Shown here piece after piece: positions 1 to 10,475 of a DNA stretch of 64,000 nt (its first letter is position 1; every line of letters begins with the position of its first letter). Where the stretch lies: assembly GCA_902589395.1 (NCBI GenBank), contig CACIST010000002.1, forward strand, positions 85,317 to 149,316. Reading direction: 5' to 3'. The notes under the pieces were generated by a model that saw only the letters and a program-made list of their open reading frames with translations, was not told the origin of the DNA and made no database searches. A program made the translations under genes and the position numbers. The stretch is from an uncultured Pelagibacteraceae bacterium (GTDB taxonomy: Bacteria > Pseudomonadota > Alphaproteobacteria > Pelagibacterales > Pelagibacteraceae).

Positions 1-125
1 TACCTTTCTTAGGTATGAAGGAAAAAACTACCCCATTACCTCTAAGTATAACTGAGCCAGTATTGGGCGGATCCGCTGATATGGTGATGGCTAGAAATAA
101 TTCAGATTTTAAAGAGAAACTGTGA
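1..125 (+). CDS. petB: cytochrome b of bc1 complex, C-terminal fragment (starts before window)
   Basis: Frame 3 reads PFLGMKEKTTPLPLSITEPVLGGSADMVMARNNSDFKEKL*, a cytochrome b tail, overlapping the petC start. Confidence 0.8.
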   Translation, partial: PFLGMKEKTTPLPLSITEPVLGGSADMVMARNNSDFKEKL

Positions 126-907
126 AAATCTTTTTAAAATTAACTTTCTTTTTTGTTATAATTTCATCATTAATTTTATCGAGAGCAAATGCAGCTGGCG
201 AACAGCAAGAATTATTAAAAGTTGATTGGTCTTTTAAGAGCTTCTTTGGTAAATTCGATAGAGCTTCCTTACAAAGAGGATATCAAGTTTACACAGAGGT
301 TTGTGCCTCGTGCCATTCACTTAAACATTTAAGTTATAGAAATCTTGCAGAAAAGGGTGGACCAGAGTTTACAGAGCTCGAGGCTAAAGCAATTGCCTCA
401 AATTTTGAGGTAACAGACGGACCAAATAGTGATGGAGAAATGTTTGAAAGGCCAGCTAAATTATCTGATAAATTTGTAATGCCTTATGCAAATGTTCAGG
501 AAGCTATTGCTGCTAATGGTGGAGCTTATCCTCCAGACATGTCAGTGCTTGTTAAAGCTAGAAAAGGTGGAGCAAATTATATTTATTCTGTTTTAATGGG
601 CTATGATGAGCCTCCAGCTGGTATGGAACTCGATGACGGTGTTTATTACAATAAATATATGTATGGTAATAAAATTAAAATGTCGTCTCCTCTAGATGAT
701 GACATTGTAGAGTATTCAGATGGAACAAAGGCAACAATAGATCAAATGGCTAAAGATGTAACAACTTTTTTACAGTGGACCGCAGAGCCTCACTTAGAAA
801 CAAGACACAAACTAGGTTTTAGAGTAATAATATATTTATCTGTTTTAACAGTTTTAGTTTATTTCAGTATGAAAAAAATATGGTCACGTATTGAAACGAA
901 AGTTTAA
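122..907 (+). CDS. petC: cytochrome c1 of bc1 complex
   Basis: Signal peptide, CASCH heme motif, C-terminal TM helix; follows cyt b. Confidence 0.93.
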   Translation: MKIFLKLTFFFVIISSLILSRANAAGEQQELLKVDWSFKSFFGKFDRASLQRGYQVYTEVCASCHSLKHLSYRNLAEKGGPEFTELEAKAIASNFEVTDGPNSDGEMFERPAKLSDKFVMPYANVQEAIAANGGAYPPDMSVLVKARKGGANYIYSVLMGYDEPPAGMELDDGVYYNKYMYGNKIKMSSPLDDDIVEYSDGTKATIDQMAKDVTTFLQWTAEPHLETRHKLGFRVIIYLSVLTVLVYFSMKKIWSRIETKV

Positions 908-1960
908 AATATCTCCGTCTTTAACAATATATTCTTTACCTTCCAATCTCATTTTTCCAGCCTCTTTAGATTTTAACCATCCCTGATTATTCAAAAAATC
1001 TTCGTAAGAAATTGCTTCAGCTTTTATAAATCCTTTTTCAAAGTCAGAATGAATTTCTCCTGCAGCATTTGGAGCAGTTGATTCCTTTGTAATAGTCCAA
1101 GCTCTAGTCTCCTCTGGTCCAGATGTAAAAAAAGTTTGTAAGGATAAAAGATCGTATCCTTTTCTTATTAATGAATTAAGTCCTGTCTCTGATATATTGA
1201 TCATTTTCATATAATTTTTTTTTTCATTTTCATCCTCTAATTGGTTTATTTGATTTTCTATATCTGCAGATATTATCAATGTGTTTTTTTCATCAAATTT
1301 TTTTATAAATTCCTCAGTATATTTGTTACCTGACTTAATACTCTCTTCGTCCACATTACATACGTATAGTTTTGGTTTAGTGCTAAGAAGTCCACTATTT
1401 TTTAAAAGTTTTTCATCAAATTCATTTGTGATCAATGTCAAATCTCCATCCTCATCTATTATCTTTTGGGCTGCTTCTAGTAACTTAAGCTCTTCAATAT
1501 CAACATTTTTTTTATTTTTTTTGTCAAGTCTCTTTTGAATTGACTCTAGATCAGCTAACTTCATTTCAGTATCTATAATCTCCAAATCTCTTACAGGATC
1601 AACGGTAGGGTTAACATTTTGAATATCATCTGAGTCAAAACATCTGATCATATGAATAATGGCATCAACTTCTCTGATGTGAGACAAAAATTTGTTACCT
1701 AATCCTTCACCTTTGGAGGCTCCCTTAACAAGACCTGCAATATCGACAAATGAAATTGTAGTGTTAATTTTTTTTTTTGAAATCGATATTTCAGCAAGTT
1801 TATCAAGTCTTTTATCTGGAACTGATACAATGCCTATATTTGGATCAATTGTGCAAAAGGGAAAATTTTCTGCTTGTGCTTTATTAGAGTTTGTTAAAGC
1901 GTTAAATAAAGTAGACTTACCAACATTTGGTAATCCAACGATTCCACATTTAAAACCCAT
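884..1960 (-). CDS. ychF: redox-regulated ATPase/GTPase YchF
   Basis: MGFKCGIVGLPNVGKSTLFNALTN, C-terminal TGS-like domain. Confidence 0.95.
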   Translation of the reverse strand: MGFKCGIVGLPNVGKSTLFNALTNSNKAQAENFPFCTIDPNIGIVSVPDKRLDKLAEISISKKKINTTISFVDIAGLVKGASKGEGLGNKFLSHIREVDAIIHMIRCFDSDDIQNVNPTVDPVRDLEIIDTEMKLADLESIQKRLDKKNKKNVDIEELKLLEAAQKIIDEDGDLTLITNEFDEKLLKNSGLLSTKPKLYVCNVDEESIKSGNKYTEEFIKKFDEKNTLIISADIENQINQLEDENEKKNYMKMINISETGLNSLIRKGYDLLSLQTFFTSGPEETRAWTITKESTAPNAAGEIHSDFEKGFIKAEAISYEDFLNNQGWLKSKEAGKMRLEGKEYIVKDGDILNFRFNT

Positions 1961-2521
1961 TTAATTGTTGTTAACAGTACTTGAAAATAAGTCTAATTTT
2001 TTATCAATCAATATAGTTAAAGACTCAATTATATTACTTGTTATCGAGTCCAAATGAACTTGTTCATCCTCATTAAAGTCGTTTAGTACATAATCTGAGA
2101 CAGCTATTTTATTTTCAGGCTTTCCTATACCAATACGAACTCTTGAATATTCCTTGCCTATAAATTTGTCAATTGATGCGATGCCGTTATGACCTGCACT
2201 TGATCCTCCAAACTTTGCTTTAATTTTCCCAAATTCAATATCTAGGTCATCATGAAATACAATCACATCTTCTGCATCTATTTTGAAGTATTCAAGTAAC
2301 TCTCTAATACAAATTCCTGAATTATTCATAAATGTTAGAGGTTTAATTGCATATATTTTCTTATCACCAATATTTCCAGTAGTTAATAATCCTTTAAATT
2401 TTGGTTTTTGCTTAGACAGTCCAAATTTTTGGTTAATTGCATCGACAATTTTAAAACCAATGTTGTGTCTATTATTTTGACTATTTGGAGTCGGATTTCC
2501 TAAACCAACAAGTAACAACAT
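1961..2521 (-). CDS. pth: peptidyl-tRNA hydrolase
   Basis: LLVGLGNPTPNSQNNRHNIGF, FHDDLD, GGSSAGHNG motifs. Confidence 0.95.
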   Translation of the reverse strand: MLLLVGLGNPTPNSQNNRHNIGFKIVDAINQKFGLSKQKPKFKGLLTTGNIGDKKIYAIKPLTFMNNSGICIRELLEYFKIDAEDVIVFHDDLDIEFGKIKAKFGGSSAGHNGIASIDKFIGKEYSRVRIGIGKPENKIAVSDYVLNDFNEDEQVHLDSITSNIIESLTILIDKKLDLFSSTVNNN

Positions 2522-2557
2522 ATCAAATTAAATCTTGAAAAAAAATTTCACTATTTA

Positions 2558-3274
2558 TTATTTTTTATCTGATGAAGATTTATCTTCTTCTTTAGTTTTG
2601 TCACCCTCAGCTTTATCACCATCGGTTGGAGTTTTATCACTACCTTCTGCGGTTGCTTCTGCTCCTTCTGCAGCTTCACCTTCAGCTGCCTCTGCTGGTT
2701 TTTCTGGCTCTTTAACTACCGTAGGTGCAGCAACTGTTGCAATTACGAAGTCTCTTCCTTGAATCGTAGGGGTAACGTTTTCAGGTAAATTAATTGAGGA
2801 TATTTTTATACTTGTACCAATATCTAATCCTTCTAAATCTACAACTAGCTCAGTTGGAATATTTTCTGCAGGACACCTTAATTCTACCTTACGTCTTACA
2901 ATATTTAGTACACCTCCACGTTTAAGCCCTGGTGATAGTTCGTTGTTTATGAATTTCACAGGTATTTCTAAAATAATTTTTCCACCTTTAACAATTCTCA
3001 TTAAGTCGAAATGAATAGGCTCATCAGTGACAGTGTCAAAAGCAATATTTCTTGTTAAAACCTTTTGCTCTTGCCCATTTAAGCTAATAGAAATTACATT
3101 AGATAAAAAATTTTCTTTATTTATTAAATTTTTTAGCTCTTTAGTTGTAATTGTAATTTTTTCATTTGGTTGTTCTCCACCATAAACTATACCTGGAACA
3201 TTACCTTTATTTCTTAGGTCGTTCACTTGGCCTTTGGTTTTTGTTTCTCTAATTGTTGCTTGTATTGTGCTCAT
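2558..3274 (-). CDS. rplY: 50S ribosomal protein L25/Ctc with long acidic Ala/Glu-rich tail
   Basis: L25/TL5 fold motifs (NVPGIVYGG, HFDLMRI); next to pth and prs. Confidence 0.9.
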   Translation of the reverse strand: MSTIQATIRETKTKGQVNDLRNKGNVPGIVYGGEQPNEKITITTKELKNLINKENFLSNVISISLNGQEQKVLTRNIAFDTVTDEPIHFDLMRIVKGGKIILEIPVKFINNELSPGLKRGGVLNIVRRKVELRCPAENIPTELVVDLEGLDIGTSIKISSINLPENVTPTIQGRDFVIATVAAPTVVKEPEKPAEAAEGEAAEGAEATAEGSDKTPTDGDKAEGDKTKEEDKSSSDKK

Positions 3275-3316
3275 AAAGAGCTGGTTTTTAACCGAAGTTT
3301 GCTAATTTTACAAGTT

Positions 3317-4249
3317 TTATTTAAATAGATCTGAAACAGATGTTGAATTAGAAATCCTTTTAATAGCCTCAGCCAATAATATTGATATTGATAATACTTC
3401 AATATTTCTTACTTTTTTTAATTTGTCTGAACTGTCTATACTATCTGTAATAACTAAATTTTTAATTTTTGAATTCTTTATCTTTTTAACTGCATCACCA
3501 CTAAAAACCCCATGAGTTGCATATACATGAACTTCTTTTGCACCTCTTTTTAATAAAGCATCAGCTGCATTGACAATTGTTCCTCCGGAATCAATTATAT
3601 CATCAGTTAAAATACAAATTTTGTTTTTAACATTTCCAATAACATTCATAACTTGTGACTTTCCAGGACTAGGTCTCCTTTTATCAACTATTGCTAAACC
3701 GACGTCTAATTTTTTTCCTAAAGCTCTTGCTCTTTCAACTCCTCCAACATCAGGTGCAACGCAAATTATATTATTACTTTTAATTTTCCTTTTAATATGC
3801 TTTGCAAATATTGGGGTTGCAAAAAGGTTATCAACTGGGATATCAAAAAAACCTTGAATTTGTCCTGCGTGTAAATCCACTGTCACTACTCTGTCAGCAC
3901 CTGCATTTGTAATTAAGTTTGAGACTAATTTTGCAGAAATAGAAGTTCTTGGTACAACTTTACGATCTTGTCTGGCATACCCAAAATAAGGAATCACAGT
4001 AGTAATATTTTTTGCAGATGATCTTTTAAGTGCATCTATACAAAGAAGTAACTCCATTAAATTATCATTTGCTGGCGAGGACACTGATTGAATTATAAAA
4101 ATACTGTTACCTCGTATATTTTCGTTAATCTCAATATAGATCTCACCATCTGCAAATTTTCTAATACTGGTATTGACTAATTTATTTTTTAGATTTTTTG
4201 AAATTTTATTACTTAGCTGTTTATTGCTATTTCCAGTAAGAATCTTCAT
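3317..4249 (-). CDS. prs: ribose-phosphate pyrophosphokinase
   Basis: KFADGEIYIEINENIRG, PYFGYARQDRK, DDIIDSGGTI motifs. Confidence 0.95.
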   Translation of the reverse strand: MKILTGNSNKQLSNKISKNLKNKLVNTSIRKFADGEIYIEINENIRGNSIFIIQSVSSPANDNLMELLLCIDALKRSSAKNITTVIPYFGYARQDRKVVPRTSISAKLVSNLITNAGADRVVTVDLHAGQIQGFFDIPVDNLFATPIFAKHIKRKIKSNNIICVAPDVGGVERARALGKKLDVGLAIVDKRRPSPGKSQVMNVIGNVKNKICILTDDIIDSGGTIVNAADALLKRGAKEVHVYATHGVFSGDAVKKIKNSKIKNLVITDSIDSSDKLKKVRNIEVLSISILLAEAIKRISNSTSVSDLFK

Positions 4250-4263
4250 TTTTTGAGAATAAT

Positions 4264-5016
4264 CTATTTAATCATAATTACAGAAATATTTCTACCATAA
4301 TCATTTAATTTATTTTTAAGTGATCTCCTAGCACTGAAAAAGTTGTTACTTAATAAAAATGTATCTTTTTTGATAATTTCAATGTTTTTAACCCCAAATT
4401 TCACAAGTTGGTCTTTTATATAATCTATTAAACTGAAATATATTTTATTTCTTTTGGTTTTAAAAAATTTTTTATTAGATCTTTTTTGTTTAATAAATTT
4501 ATCCAAGAAATCATTTCTTACCTCATAGTTATCTTTTCCTATACAAGGTCCAATTACAACTATTAAATCATTAAAATTACTACCACTTAACTTAAATTTT
4601 TTTAATGTTGTAGATACTATTTTTTTGTATGCTCCTTTCCATCCTGCATGTAGAGCACTAACTAAATTATTAACTGGATCATATATAAAAACAGGAGCAC
4701 AATCAGCTGTCAAAATTCCTAAAGCGATACCCTCTTTATTTGTTATTAATGAGTCACCTTTTAATTTTTTCTTTGGAATTTTACTTATTTTATAAACATT
4801 ATTACTGTGAATTTGATCTAACAATACGAGATTATTTTTATTACAGCCGATTTTTTGGCAAACTTTTTCTATATTTTTCTTAACATCTCTAATTTTATCA
4901 TCAGATCCTAAGCCACAATTTAAACCTTTATAAATACCTTTTGAGACACCTCCAAAGCGATTAAAAAACCCATGTCTTATCATTTTAAATTTAGAGAGTT
5001 TTTTTGATTTAAACAT
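4264..5016 (-). CDS. pgeF: YfiH/laccase-domain purine nucleoside phosphorylase-like protein
   Basis: HGFFNRFGGVSKGIYKGLNCG, TADCAPV, HAGWKG motifs. Confidence 0.88.
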   Translation of the reverse strand: MFKSKKLSKFKMIRHGFFNRFGGVSKGIYKGLNCGLGSDDKIRDVKKNIEKVCQKIGCNKNNLVLLDQIHSNNVYKISKIPKKKLKGDSLITNKEGIALGILTADCAPVFIYDPVNNLVSALHAGWKGAYKKIVSTTLKKFKLSGSNFNDLIVVIGPCIGKDNYEVRNDFLDKFIKQKRSNKKFFKTKRNKIYFSLIDYIKDQLVKFGVKNIEIIKKDTFLLSNNFFSARRSLKNKLNDYGRNISVIMIK

Positions 5017-6098
5017 TATTCAAAGCCAAAAAAATTATTATTGTTATTTTTGTATCCAAAAATTACCTTAAAGAGGCTACCCATTTGTTTTTCTTCTAGT
5101 AGCCGAGATAAAGTTTCTTTCATATATTTCTGCTCTTCATTAGTCCTTTTTTTCTCTAAAATATGTGCTCTTTCAATTATGCCCATTCTTTCTAGAAAAA
5201 ACCTTTGAGTGACTACTTTTTTTACTTTAAGATTATTCTTAAGGAAATACTCTTTTAATAAATTAAAATTTACTAGTGAAGTTATATCTGCTTTGCCAAG
5301 ATTTTTTAACATTGTCTCGGTTGAAATTTTCTTATTACCCATCACTGCCTGAATGGTATTTGAGTTATTACTATTCAAATAACCGTAATCTATAAGTAAA
5401 ATACCACCAGAAAGTTTATTGATTTTCTTTATTATTGGATTTAACTCTAATAATCCCTTTTTAGGAAATTCAATAAATTTAAGTTTTTTTAATGTCCCAA
5501 AAGTCATTATTTGAGCAACATCTTTTTTATTACTTCTTATAAACTTTTCAATAATATCAACATTGTCTTTAACTGAATAACATTTTTCAAATAACTCATT
5601 ATTTATATTCGAAAACTGTTTAATTGGTATTGCATCAAAAAACTCGTTACCAAAAAAAATAACTGGTCCCTTTTTTATTGAGTTAAAGTTTTTGATCCAT
5701 TTAATTCTTTTATTATCTAAATTTTGCTTTTGTAATTTTTTTAAAAATAAACTTTTCTCATATAAGTAAATTTTTATAGCTTTGTTTAATTCTGGAAACT
5801 TTTTTAAGGTACTAATTATAACTTTAGTTAAACTTCCATCTCCTGGTCCAAGTTCTACAAAATTAAATACTTTAGGTTTACCCATTTTTTCCCAGGCAGA
5901 AATCAACCATATGCCTATAATTTCTGAAAATAGATTTGAAATAGTGGGGGATGTTATAAAATCTCCATTTTTGCCAAAGGGATCTTTGCTAGAATAATAA
6001 CCTATCTCAGGTTCATATAGAATTTTTTCAATAAAATCATCAATAGGTAAAGGTTTTTTTGATGTAATTTTAAATTTTTTGAGATTTGGTTTCATCAT
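5016..6098 (-). CDS. SAM-dependent methyltransferase, MidA/NDUFAF7 family
   Basis: GYYSSKDPFGKNGDFITSPTIS, ELGPGDGSL, GNEFFDAIPI motifs. Confidence 0.9.
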   Translation of the reverse strand: MMKPNLKKFKITSKKPLPIDDFIEKILYEPEIGYYSSKDPFGKNGDFITSPTISNLFSEIIGIWLISAWEKMGKPKVFNFVELGPGDGSLTKVIISTLKKFPELNKAIKIYLYEKSLFLKKLQKQNLDNKRIKWIKNFNSIKKGPVIFFGNEFFDAIPIKQFSNINNELFEKCYSVKDNVDIIEKFIRSNKKDVAQIMTFGTLKKLKFIEFPKKGLLELNPIIKKINKLSGGILLIDYGYLNSNNSNTIQAVMGNKKISTETMLKNLGKADITSLVNFNLLKEYFLKNNLKVKKVVTQRFFLERMGIIERAHILEKKRTNEEQKYMKETLSRLLEEKQMGSLFKVIFGYKNNNNNFFGFE

Positions 6099-6855
6099 TT
6101 CTTTTAAAATAAATTAAAAACCCAATTAAAATCATTATGGTGCTTAAAAGTATTCCCATACTAACATGTCCAAATAAATATCCAATTTGTATATCTGGCT
6201 CTCTAAAAATTTCAGATGTAATTCTAAAGCATCCATAAAGTATTAAGAATATGAAAGAGCAGGTCCCAATTTTATAATTTTTATTAAAAAAAATTAAATT
6301 CATTAGAATAAATAAAATAATACCTTCTAAAAATGCTTCATATAATTGAGAAGGGTGTCTTAATTTATTGTCATAGTTTGGAAAAAAAACTCCCCAATTA
6401 GAATTTGTAACTTTTCCAACTAATTCTCCATTTATAAAGTTTGAAATCCTACCAAAGAAAATTCCTATTGGTGCTGTGATAGATACTAAATCTAAAAAAA
6501 TATAAATATCTTTCTTATTTTTTTTTGAAAATAAATGAGTAGCAATAACTACACCCATTAAACCACCATGAAATGACATGCCACCGTTCCATATCATAAA
6601 AATTTCAACTGGATTATTTAAAAAATATGTAAAATTGTAAAAAATTATATATCCTAGCCTTCCTCCAATAATAATTCCTATTATCAAATATGAGATATAA
6701 TCTTCAAATAATTTTGAAATTAAATTGTCCTTAATAAGTATTTTTTTACAATATAACCAACCAAAAATAATCCCAAAAATATACGCTAGCGAATACCACC
6801 TGACACTAAAAGAGAATATTTCAAAAGCTACTGGGTCAAAATTATTAGTAAACAT
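6070..6855 (-). CDS. lgt: prolipoprotein diacylglyceryl transferase
   Basis: Multi-TM; GGRLGYIIFYN, GGMSFHGGLMG, GRISNFINGELVG motifs. Confidence 0.95.
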   Translation of the reverse strand: MFTNNFDPVAFEIFSFSVRWYSLAYIFGIIFGWLYCKKILIKDNLISKLFEDYISYLIIGIIIGGRLGYIIFYNFTYFLNNPVEIFMIWNGGMSFHGGLMGVVIATHLFSKKNKKDIYIFLDLVSITAPIGIFFGRISNFINGELVGKVTNSNWGVFFPNYDNKLRHPSQLYEAFLEGIILFILMNLIFFNKNYKIGTCSFIFLILYGCFRITSEIFREPDIQIGYLFGHVSMGILLSTIMILIGFLIYFKRNDETKSQKI

Positions 6856-6905
6856 TTGTAAATTTTATTATAAGCTATTAAATATAATTCTAGTAAATAA
6901 TTATT

Positions 6906-7148
6906 ATGTCAAAATCAAGATTCGTATTCGATAAATTTGCAAAACTAATTGAACAAGGTCTGATTAATTATAAAGATGTATCTGATGAGGTAATCTCAAT
7001 ACTAAAATCAAAAAGAGATGAAATTGTATTTAAAATGAAACTAGCAAGTAAAGAAGAAGTAGATGTTTTGAATAAGAGAATTAGTATCCTTGAAAAAAAA
7101 CTAGAAGAGAAGAAAAAAAGAAAAAAGACTAGTAAGGTAAAGAAATAG
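6906..7148 (+). CDS. ubiK: UbiK/YqiC (BMFP) family accessory factor
   Basis: Short protein, C-terminal coiled coil with Lys-rich tail; family pattern. Confidence 0.7.
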   Translation: MSKSRFVFDKFAKLIEQGLINYKDVSDEVISILKSKRDEIVFKMKLASKEEVDVLNKRISILEKKLEEKKKRKKTSKVKK

Positions 7149-8445
7149 TCACTTTCAACCCACCCAATTTTGATTTATTAAACTTAATGTCTCCTCCATG
7201 AGACTTTATAATATCAGATGATATTGATAAACCTAAACCGACACTTGATTTAGATTCAGATCTACTTTTGTCTATTTTATAGAATGGTTTTGTAATGTTA
7301 TTAAATTCTGATTTATCTACACCAGGACCATCATCATGAATTGATATTATAATTGTTGAGTTTTTTGTTTCTAAATTTAATAATATTTTTTCTGCATATT
7401 TAACAGAATTCTCTAGTAAATTATTGATGCACCTCGTAATTAAATTTTTTCTTCCGTTGAAATAGATTTTTTTCTTAATTTTTTTTTCAATATTATTATT
7501 TTCATACTTTAAAATTATTTCATCTATAAGTTCAGAAATATCAAAGGTCTCAGTTTTATCTTTTGCGCCTGTGCTTGCAAACTGAAGGTATTCATTTAGC
7601 ATTTTTTCCATTTCATCAACATCCTTTGATATTTTTTCTGAAAGATCCTTGTCCTTAATAACAGCAAGTTGTAATTTAATTCTTGTAAGAGGTGTTCTTA
7701 AATCATGACTTATTCCAGATAGCATCTCAGATCTTTGATTTAAATGTCTTAGAATTCTTTTTCTCATCTTTTCAAATTCAAGACCCGCTTTTCTTATTTC
7801 TAAAGCTCCTGATGGTCTAAACTCCTCAACGTCTTCACCTCTGCCAAATCTCTCTGATGCTTGGGCTAATTTAGTTATAGGTCTAGTTTGATTTTTTAGG
7901 AAAATCATCGCCACTGCTATCATCAAAATTGCAGGAACTGTAATCCAAAATGCAAAAATTCTTATTGAAGATACTTGAATTCTTTCCTTGGGAAAAAATA
8001 TTTGTAAAACACCGTCTCTAAATTTTATTCTTAAATCTACAACTTCCTTATAAGAAATTGTATTAAACCAATGTTGACCAATTTTAGGTTTCAATTCCCT
8101 CCTCAATGTTCTGTCCATTGGACTGAACCACCTCTCAACTTTAATATCTGGCAATTTTTCATTCTTTAAAAATCTCACTGAAAAGCTAAAATTTTTGTTA
8201 TATAGATCTGTAACTATTTTTTTATTGTACTGACTTTCGTTATTATAAATATCAATAATTGTTACAATCTCACTTACCAAAGCTTTAGTTAAACCCTTAT
8301 TTGTTTTAATCCATAAACTGTCAAAAAAAACTAAAGAGATTGTAATTTGTAAAATTAATATCGGGACAGCAACAATTAGCAATCCTCTATAAAATAATCT
8401 TTTAGGCAATATGTTCTTTACAATTCTATTCAATCCAAAGGACAT
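7129..8445 (-). CDS. envZ: EnvZ-like sensor histidine kinase (start probably ATG at 8445; track ORF runs to 8499)
   Basis: Two TM helices, HAMP, SGISHDLRTPLTRIKLQL, N/G boxes. Confidence 0.88.
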   Translation of the reverse strand: MSFGLNRIVKNILPKRLFYRGLLIVAVPILILQITISLVFFDSLWIKTNKGLTKALVSEIVTIIDIYNNESQYNKKIVTDLYNKNFSFSVRFLKNEKLPDIKVERWFSPMDRTLRRELKPKIGQHWFNTISYKEVVDLRIKFRDGVLQIFFPKERIQVSSIRIFAFWITVPAILMIAVAMIFLKNQTRPITKLAQASERFGRGEDVEEFRPSGALEIRKAGLEFEKMRKRILRHLNQRSEMLSGISHDLRTPLTRIKLQLAVIKDKDLSEKISKDVDEMEKMLNEYLQFASTGAKDKTETFDISELIDEIILKYENNNIEKKIKKKIYFNGRKNLITRCINNLLENSVKYAEKILLNLETKNSTIIISIHDDGPGVDKSEFNNITKPFYKIDKSRSESKSSVGLGLSISSDIIKSHGGDIKFNKSKLGGLKVTISLPY

Positions 8446-9100
8446 AACCTTCTCCTCTAATGGTTTGCAAGTATTTGGGACTTTTTGGAGTTTCTTCAAT
8501 TTTTTTTCTTAATCTAGTTATAATAACATCTATTGATCTTTCTTTATTTAGATCTATCAAACTTGCAATTTCATCTCTTTTATAGATTTTGCCAGGAGAA
8601 CTTATCATTTTTTCTAAAATTAGTTTTTCGGTGTTGTTTATTTTTAGTCTTTGTTCACCTTTAAAGATAAAAAGCTTTTTTAGGTCTATTTTTATATTGC
8701 CAAATTCAACAATTCTTTTTATTTCTAATGATTTAGTTTTATTTAAAATATTATTTATTCGTAAAATTAATTCCTTTGGTTCAAAAGGTTTTGTTAAATA
8801 ATCATCTGCACCTACTTCAAGTCCTTCAATTCTTTCAGATGGTTCTCCTTTGGCTGTTAGCAATAAAATTGGTGTATCAATTTTTTTTTTATAATCTTGA
8901 GTAAACTCTAAACCAGTTTTTCCTGGCATCATTATATCTAACACTATTAAGTCAAATTTGACAACTTTAGTCTTTTCTAAAGCATCATTTGAATCTTTGG
9001 CAGTTGAAACAAGATAATTATTTTGATTTAAATACTCTTTTACTAGATCTCTAATTCTATCATCATCATCTACAATTAATATATGCGCTTTAAAGTTTTT
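8426..9100 (-). CDS. ompR: OmpR-family response regulator (start probably 9100)
   Basis: ILIVDDDDRIRDLV receiver, DIMMPGKTG, C-terminal winged helix. Confidence 0.9.
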   Translation of the reverse strand, partial: KNFKAHILIVDDDDRIRDLVKEYLNQNNYLVSTAKDSNDALEKTKVVKFDLIVLDIMMPGKTGLEFTQDYKKKIDTPILLLTAKGEPSERIEGLEVGADDYLTKPFEPKELILRINNILNKTKSLEIKRIVEFGNIKIDLKKLFIFKGEQRLKINNTEKLILEKMISSPGKIYKRDEIASLIDLNKERSIDVIITRLRKKIEETPKSPKYLQTIRGEGYVLWIE

Positions 9101-9533
9101 CATTAATAATTTTTTTAAGTACTTTATCAAAACTTATAACATCGTTAGATTCAGAACTTAAAAATGCATCATAAATTCTTTTTTTTTGAGCCGAAAAAAT
9201 TTCATCAAATATTCTTTCTCCTTCTTCTGTTAAGTATACATGTTTAACTCTTGTATCTATTTCGTCTCTTTTAAATTTTATAGCCTTGATCTCTACCAAA
9301 TCATTAAGAACTCTATTTAAACTTTGTTTCGTAACCTTAAGCTTTCTTAATAAGCTTGAAATAGTTATGCCTTTATACAAAGATATAAGGTGAATTACTT
9401 TATTGTGAGCAGTTCCTAAAGCATGTTTATCTAAAACCTTTTTAGCATCAGCGACAGTTTCTCTATATCCATTGAATATTTTTTCGATATATTCTTTTAA
9501 TTGATGATCTTTTAGATATAAAAGTTTTTTCAT
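9090..9533 (-). CDS. MarR-family transcriptional regulator
   Basis: Winged helix (SSLLRKLKVTKQSLNRVLNDLVEIKAIKFKRDEIDTRVKHVYLTEEG). Confidence 0.88.
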   Translation of the reverse strand: MKKLLYLKDHQLKEYIEKIFNGYRETVADAKKVLDKHALGTAHNKVIHLISLYKGITISSLLRKLKVTKQSLNRVLNDLVEIKAIKFKRDEIDTRVKHVYLTEEGERIFDEIFSAQKKRIYDAFLSSESNDVISFDKVLKKIINEKL

Positions 9534-9547
9534 AATGGTAAGTTATA

Positions 9548-9576
9548 TTGACATATTATATATACAAAGATATTTT
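9548..9576 (+). promoter_or_regulatory. candidate sigma70 promoter for ilvE
   Basis: TTGACA (9548-9553), 17-nt spacer, TATTTT (9571-9576) in the divergent marR/ilvE gap. Confidence 0.4.
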
Positions 9577-9593
9577 TTCTAAAAATAAATCAA

Positions 9594-10475
9594 ATGATAC
9601 CTTACGATAAAAGAGACGGAAAAATCTGGTACAATGGTGGTCTTGTTGAGTGGCAGGATGCAAAGCTGCATGTCATCAGTCATGGATTACACTATGCAAG
9701 TTTAGTTTTTGAGGGTGTGAGGGTGTATGATGGTGAAATTTTCAAGCTTCAAGAACATACAGATAGATTGTATCATTCGGCTAAAAGAATGGATATGAAC
9801 ATTCCTTACACAAAAGAAGAAATAAACAAAGCTTGTAACCAGATAATAAAAATCCAAAATGTACAGAATGGTTATTTAAGACCTTTTGCTTGGAGAGGAA
9901 GTGAAATGATGGGTGTATCCGCTCAAAAAACAAAAATAAATGTAGCGGTAGCTACTTGGGAGTGGGGTGACTATTTCGATCCTAAGTTGAAAATTGAAGG
10001 CATTAAATTAAATATTTCTAATTGGAGAAGACCAGCTCCAAATACTATACCGTGGGATAGCAAAGCTGCAGGATTGTATATGATTTGTACACTTTCTAAG
10101 CATGAAGCTGAAAGACAAGGCTATAGCGAGTCATTAATGTTAGATCACGAGGATAATGTTGCAGAGTCAACGAGTGCAAACATATTTTTTAAAGATAAAA
10201 ATGGTGAACTTCATACGCCAATTCCAGATTCATTTTTAAATGGTATCACAAGGCAAACTGTTATTGAATTAGCAAAATCAAAAAATATAAAAGTTAATGA
10301 AAGAAAAATTAAACCAGATGAATTAGCAAGTTTTGAAGGATGCTTTTTAACTGGGACAGCTGCTGAGATAACACCAATTTCTCAAATTGCTGAAAATAAC
10401 TATAAAGTTTGCGATCTTATTTTAGATTTATCGTCAAGCTATGGCAAATTAGTAAGAAAAAAAAAGGCTGCTTAA
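9594..10475 (+). CDS. ilvE: branched-chain amino acid aminotransferase
   Basis: Class IV PLP aminotransferase motifs (HGLHYASLVFEGVR, PWDSKAAGLY, NVAESTSANIF). Confidence 0.93.
   Translation: MIPYDKRDGKIWYNGGLVEWQDAKLHVISHGLHYASLVFEGVRVYDGEIFKLQEHTDRLYHSAKRMDMNIPYTKEEINKACNQIIKIQNVQNGYLRPFAWRGSEMMGVSAQKTKINVAVATWEWGDYFDPKLKIEGIKLNISNWRRPAPNTIPWDSKAAGLYMICTLSKHEAERQGYSESLMLDHEDNVAESTSANIFFKDKNGELHTPIPDSFLNGITRQTVIELAKSKNIKVNERKIKPDELASFEGCFLTGTAAEITPISQIAENNYKVCDLILDLSSSYGKLVRKKKAA

Noticed and set aside
1281-1964. Plus-strand ORFs 1281..1538 and 1692..1964
   Set aside because: Fully antisense to ychF, low-complexity Ser/Phe/Leu composition typical of shadow ORFs in AT-rich DNA.
2535-2762. 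ORF 75 aa, Ser/Ala-rich
   Set aside because: Mirror of the acidic Ala/Glu tail of rplY on the opposite strand.
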